From contig NZ_JBEXDG010000022.1 of assembly GCF_040605635.1 (NCBI RefSeq), positions 62,001 to 126,000 on the forward strand: a stretch of DNA of 64,000 bases, given 5' to 3'. The notes beneath the pieces were generated by a model. That model made no database searches. It worked only from the letters and a program-made list of their open reading frames with translations, and had not been told where the DNA came from. Shown piece by piece: positions 61,014 through 64,000 of this stretch (position 1 is the first letter of the stretch; each line of letters begins with the position of its first letter). The DNA comes from Dactylosporangium sp040605635 (GTDB lineage Bacteria > Actinomycetota > Actinomycetes > Mycobacteriales > Micromonosporaceae). Both the position numbers and the translations under genes were made by a program.

Positions 61014-62152
61014 GGCTCTCCCCCGAGTGGCGCGCCGACATGCTGCATGAACTGAACCGGGTCGACCGCGCCGTTCTTACTCGAGTCACCGTTGATGTGT
61101 GTCTCGAAATGCAGGTGCGGACCTGAGGAGTGCCCCGTTGTGCCCGAGAATCCGATCTCCTGACCAGGCGCGACCTTCTGGCCGACCACGACGCTGGGCT
61201 GCCTCACCATGTGGCAGTACCGGGTGATGATGTCGTTGGCGTGCAAGATGTCCACGAACCAGCCGCACCCACGAACCGACGGCGAGCCGTCCCGGTCGCA
61301 ACCCCATGGCTTGCCATTCGGTCCGATCGCGTCGCAACGGACTTTGATGACGCTGCCCGCGGCGGCGGCGCGGATAAGGGTCCCCCGCGGGACGATAAGG
61401 TCGACGCCCTGATGGGTCGGGCGGGATGCGGTCCTGTAGCCCGATCCCACTTTCCCTTTGACCGGAGTTGTCCACCCGGATGCGGAGATCTGACCAGCGC
61501 TAACGCATTGCAGGTTGGTTTGATCACCAACGGCCCGTGCCGCACCGCCGGTCAGGGAGTTGACCACCGTCGACGCGAGTTCCTCATGCTTGGCGTAGGC
61601 ATCGGGATACGCACTGCGCTGGACTTTCTGTGCGGCACGGGTCAGGCTCATCGTCTGCCAGCCGGGGATCGTCACAAGCTTTTCGTAGAACTTCCGCGAT
61701 GCGTACATCGGATCCATGATCTGCACGGGGGTTCCCCACCCAGTGCTGGGCCGCTGCTGAAACAGCCCCAGCGAATCATGGTCGTTTCGTTTGCCGAGAT
61801 TCGGCAGATTGCGCAGCCACGACTCCTGCATCGCTGTCGCGACAGCGATGACCCAGCCCCGCGGCGGCACGTTGAGGTCTTGCCCCACTCGCACGATGAT
61901 CGCCGCGTTGCGAACCTGCTCAGGACCGAGAGTGCGGTGCTTCGGCATTTCCGCGGACACGTCGATCAGCTTGCCGTTGCCGCAGCCGGAGTCATAGTTC
62001 GTGGTCCTGGTTGCCGCGTCGAGGAAAAACGAGACCACCCCACCTCCGCAACACAGCAGCACCAGCACTGCTGCCAGCGCGATCAGCAGCGCTGGGCGGA
62101 GTCTTCGCCGGCCGACCTCACCTTGGCCGCCGGGTATGTCGAACGCGGTCAC
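61010..62152 (-). CDS. transglycosylase-like plus M23 peptidoglycan hydrolase
   Basis: A 380-residue membrane-anchored wall hydrolase. A membrane helix (ALLIALAAVLVLLCCGGGV) is followed by a lytic-transglycosylase-like domain (about 80-190) with MQESWLRNLPN and SLGLFQQRPSTGWG, then an M23 endopeptidase domain (about 240-370) with HQGVDL and GPHLHFETH, the zinc ligands. The same two-activity layout is used in Gram-positive conjugation systems to open the wall (VirB1/TcpG type). Overlaps with genes on both sides (GTGA) show it belongs to an operon. Two Cys pairs are in the outer part. Confidence 0.85.
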   Translation of the reverse strand: MTAFDIPGGQGEVGRRRLRPALLIALAAVLVLLCCGGGVVSFFLDAATRTTNYDSGCGNGKLIDVSAEMPKHRTLGPEQVRNAAIIVRVGQDLNVPPRGWVIAVATAMQESWLRNLPNLGKRNDHDSLGLFQQRPSTGWGTPVQIMDPMYASRKFYEKLVTIPGWQTMSLTRAAQKVQRSAYPDAYAKHEELASTVVNSLTGGAARAVGDQTNLQCVSAGQISASGWTTPVKGKVGSGYRTASRPTHQGVDLIVPRGTLIRAAAAGSVIKVRCDAIGPNGKPWGCDRDGSPSVRGCGWFVDILHANDIITRYCHMVRQPSVVVGQKVAPGQEIGFSGTTGHSSGPHLHFETHINGDSSKNGAVDPVQFMQHVGAPLGGEP

Positions 62153-62691
62153 GCCGTCTCCCAGCCCAGCGCGGTGACCAGCCAGCGTCCGCCGATGATT
62201 TCGAGGTGGAGGACGATCGTCCCGCCGTCTGCGGGCAGCTTGGCCTCTACCGCCTGACCTTCCTCCTTCAGGGTCGGCTGCCCAGTGATCGTGGTTGCCG
62301 GGACGTCGCTCGGGTCGGTCTCGGCGAGGGCTTCCATGAGGTCACCCGAAGCGTCCGGCTTCAGCCCGGCCCGCCACTGCTCGCCGGAAACTCCGGGTTT
62401 GCGCAACCAGGCATCTGCGAACCGCGTGGCAACGGTGCTCACATCGGCGGCGCCCTTGCTCAACGACGGCGCCGGCGAACTTTGACCTTCGATAACTCCG
62501 TCGTCGCCGAGGGAGCTGTATGGATCTGGTGTTGTCGTCGCCGGAGCAACAGTCGGTCCCAGCGCGTCGTTGTCTGTTGGGTCGATTTTGGTGACGATGA
62601 TCCGGCCGAACCCCACGACCACGAGCACCACAACGGTGAGCACCAGCGCGATGCCGTACCGCGTGCCAAGCAGACGCAGAACCGTACGCAT
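62149..62691 (-). CDS. single-pass protein, TcpC/VirB8-like by topology
   Basis: A 180-residue protein with a short basic N-terminus, one membrane helix (GIALVLTVVVLVVVGF) and an outer domain (about 75-175) with VATRFADAWLRKPGVSGEQW and closing IGGRWLVTALGWE. This is like the NTF2-like domains of conjugation proteins TcpC and VirB8, but the likeness is by pattern only. It is coupled to the hydrolase gene and lies 6 bases downstream of the TrbL-like gene. Confidence 0.65.
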   Translation of the reverse strand: MRTVLRLLGTRYGIALVLTVVVLVVVGFGRIIVTKIDPTDNDALGPTVAPATTTPDPYSSLGDDGVIEGQSSPAPSLSKGAADVSTVATRFADAWLRKPGVSGEQWRAGLKPDASGDLMEALAETDPSDVPATTITGQPTLKEEGQAVEAKLPADGGTIVLHLEIIGGRWLVTALGWETA

Positions 62692-62697
62692 GGATGA

Positions 62698-64000
62698 TCA
62701 CCCCGGCAGGTTTGCCGACTCCGGCCGTCGCGCTGGCTGCCGGTCCGTAGTGGACCGTTCCGAGTCGGGTCGATAAATCGAATACGACGGTGCAGTCTCC
62801 GCCGGCGAGTCCGGCTCTTCCCACGTCGGCTCTCGACGTCTACGCTCCGGACTGCCTTCTCGCGTCGGGCGCTCCTCAGGCCGCGCGTCCCGTTCTTCGG
62901 TACCTGTCTGCCGCTCGCCCGTCTGCCGCTCGCCGGTACGCGCCGTCGACGAATCTTCGTCCCTGGATTCCGGCCGCTGCCGGACCGGACCGTCCTCGAC
63001 GTGTCGCCGCGGCTCGTTCGTTCCCCCAGCGTCGACGACCTTCAGCGCGGCTGCTTGGCGGACGTCACGCAGGAACAGCCGGTGCCAGCTGCCGGCTGAG
63101 GTGATCGCTCGGGTCGAATCCTTCCCGCCGAGCTGTGTTATCCGGCGATACGGTCGCAAGAGCAGCCAGCCGACGACTCCGGTCAGCCAGATCAGCAGGA
63201 CCTGCAACCACCCTGCCAAAGAATCGGTTTTGAGAATCAAACTGACTGCAAACAAATAGATCGCAGAGCCCGCTCCAAATATGACGATGTTGAACATCGC
63301 CGCAATGACCGCGTTGCCGAGCCGCCTCAGCCCCGCGTTGGCTGGTCGGAGCAGACCGATCGTTCCAAGGAGTGGTGACGCGATCACCGCCCACCGGAAA
63401 ATCAGAAAGCCCAGGATGACCAGCACTGAGGATGTGAGGTCGAAAAGCGCAAAGAATAGAGCCGAAAGGATCGCCATGAATCCGGCACCGATGCGATCCA
63501 TGCCGTTGCCGCCCTGCAGGTGGCTGTATGCCTCAGGGTCGTCCGCCCGGATCTGTTCGGCGATCTTCTTCCATCGAGTGCTCTTCTGCTCGAGTTTCAC
63601 GTTGCGGAGCGTGGACGTCTCCGCTGGAAGTGTGCTCTTGGAATTGGTGCGCTCTTCGTTAATTTTGCGCACACGCTCTTCGTCGGCGCGGATCTCCTCG
63701 ATCTCGTTCCAGCTGAACGCCTTCGCGTCGTACAGTGCAGGGCCGTACTTCTGTGCGGTGAGGCTGTCGGCGGAGCCGAGAGTGCCTCGGAGCCAGTTCT
63801 TATAAAGAAGGCCGTCCACCACCGTGTCGCTGGCGCGAACTGCAGGTGGACGGTGATCTTTACAGGCTTCCGGGTTGATGAGAGGGCATGGTTCGTCGTT
63901 TGACTCTTCAGCTGGGCCTACGGCGTTATGGATGATGTCCAGGCTGGAGATGAGAGTCTTGTCGGCGAGGCTTGCCGCACGGCTCGGCCAAGCGGCGATG
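62698..64000 (-). CDS. TrbL/VirB6-like polytopic membrane protein (5' end missing)
   Basis: The frame is open to the last base of the window, so the gene starts outside it; a GTG at 63822 is only an internal candidate. The visible 433 codons have a charged N-terminal part (Cys-containing, with KNWLRGTLGS), four or five membrane helices in the middle (LSALFFALFDLTSSVLVILGF and following) and a long charged Arg/Glu/Pro tail with TGERQ repeats. The layout matches conjugal transfer TrbL/VirB6 proteins of Gram-positive bacteria. It leads the operon that encodes the wall hydrolase. Confidence 0.7.
   Translation of the reverse strand, partial: IAAWPSRAASLADKTLISSLDIIHNAVGPAEESNDEPCPLINPEACKDHRPPAVRASDTVVDGLLYKNWLRGTLGSADSLTAQKYGPALYDAKAFSWNEIEEIRADEERVRKINEERTNSKSTLPAETSTLRNVKLEQKSTRWKKIAEQIRADDPEAYSHLQGGNGMDRIGAGFMAILSALFFALFDLTSSVLVILGFLIFRWAVIASPLLGTIGLLRPANAGLRRLGNAVIAAMFNIVIFGAGSAIYLFAVSLILKTDSLAGWLQVLLIWLTGVVGWLLLRPYRRITQLGGKDSTRAITSAGSWHRLFLRDVRQAAALKVVDAGGTNEPRRHVEDGPVRQRPESRDEDSSTARTGERQTGERQTGTEERDARPEERPTREGSPERRRREPTWEEPDSPAETAPSYSIYRPDSERSTTDRQPARRPESANLPG

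Noticed and set aside
63822..63824. GTG at 63822 as the true start of the TrbL-like gene
   Set aside because: The frame is open to the window edge with plausible residues upstream, so the start is probably outside.

Overview
This window reads as chromosome from a very GC-rich actinobacterium, most likely a member of the Micromonosporales. The main grounds are a WhiB4-type Wbl protein, a ponA2/whiB4/crp/nth/marP block arranged as in Mycobacterium, mycosin/EccD/EccC type VII secretion genes, and the ppa-dacB-DUF2342-tilS-hpt-ftsH-folE order typical of Actinobacteria. Family assignments come from motif and synteny recognition by eye; no search was run.

Layout. 1-9.8 kb: the 3' part of an NB-ARC/TPR regulator, an HD hydrolase, the bfd-bfr iron-storage pair with an iron-box-like palindrome, DUF4031 facing a GlcD-type FAD oxidase, a damaged TetR gene, a DinB protein, tRNA-Pro(CGG) with a strong terminator, and a phosphoesterase-hydrolase pair opposite yqeY. 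9.8-10.4 kb: a gene-poor patch with tandem repeats, a palindrome and a transposase remnant. 10.4-18.4 kb: ponA2, whiB4, two ArsA-like ATPases, a membrane protein, a DUF4177 small protein, RidA and a metallo-beta-lactamase hydrolase. 18.4-23.6 kb: an adenylate cyclase-ATPase-TPR signalling protein and a Ser/Thr kinase. 23.6-32.6 kb: a minus-strand catabolic operon of the leucine/acyclic-terpene type (TetR, TIGR03084 protein, AtuA, AtuA-associated protein, acyl-CoA dehydrogenase, carboxyltransferase, biotin carboxylase, acyl-CoA dehydrogenase). 32.7-39.6 kb: crp, a CapA-like protein with a very long disordered N-terminus, then nth-tlpA-nudL-marP. The block from ponA2 to marP follows M. tuberculosis Rv3682-Rv3671c as I remember it, with two insertions.

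39.6-46.8 kb holds mycP, eccD and a divergent three-ATPase eccC, the gene orientation of ESX-4, but no eccB, eccE or esx gene is visible. 47-57 kb holds ppa, dacB, a DUF2342 protease, tilS, ggt, hpt, ftsH and folE. After the folE terminator, 57.4-64 kb carries a different kind of cluster with visibly more A/T in its right half: a membrane protein with an FtsK-like fold lacking a P-loop, two single-pass proteins with a possible NTF2/VirB8-like domain, a transglycosylase-M23 hydrolase, an unknown protein and a TrbL/VirB6-like membrane protein cut by the window edge. It looks like part of a conjugation or type IV secretion-type apparatus and is the best candidate for an undescribed system here.

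Gene expression. Thirteen start codons are preceded by a TANNNT hexamer exactly 6 or 7 bases upstream, the signature of leaderless mRNAs in Actinobacteria. Inside operons, 4-base stop/start overlaps (ATGA, GTGA, TTGA) are the rule, and folE may use a CTG start in a CTGA overlap.
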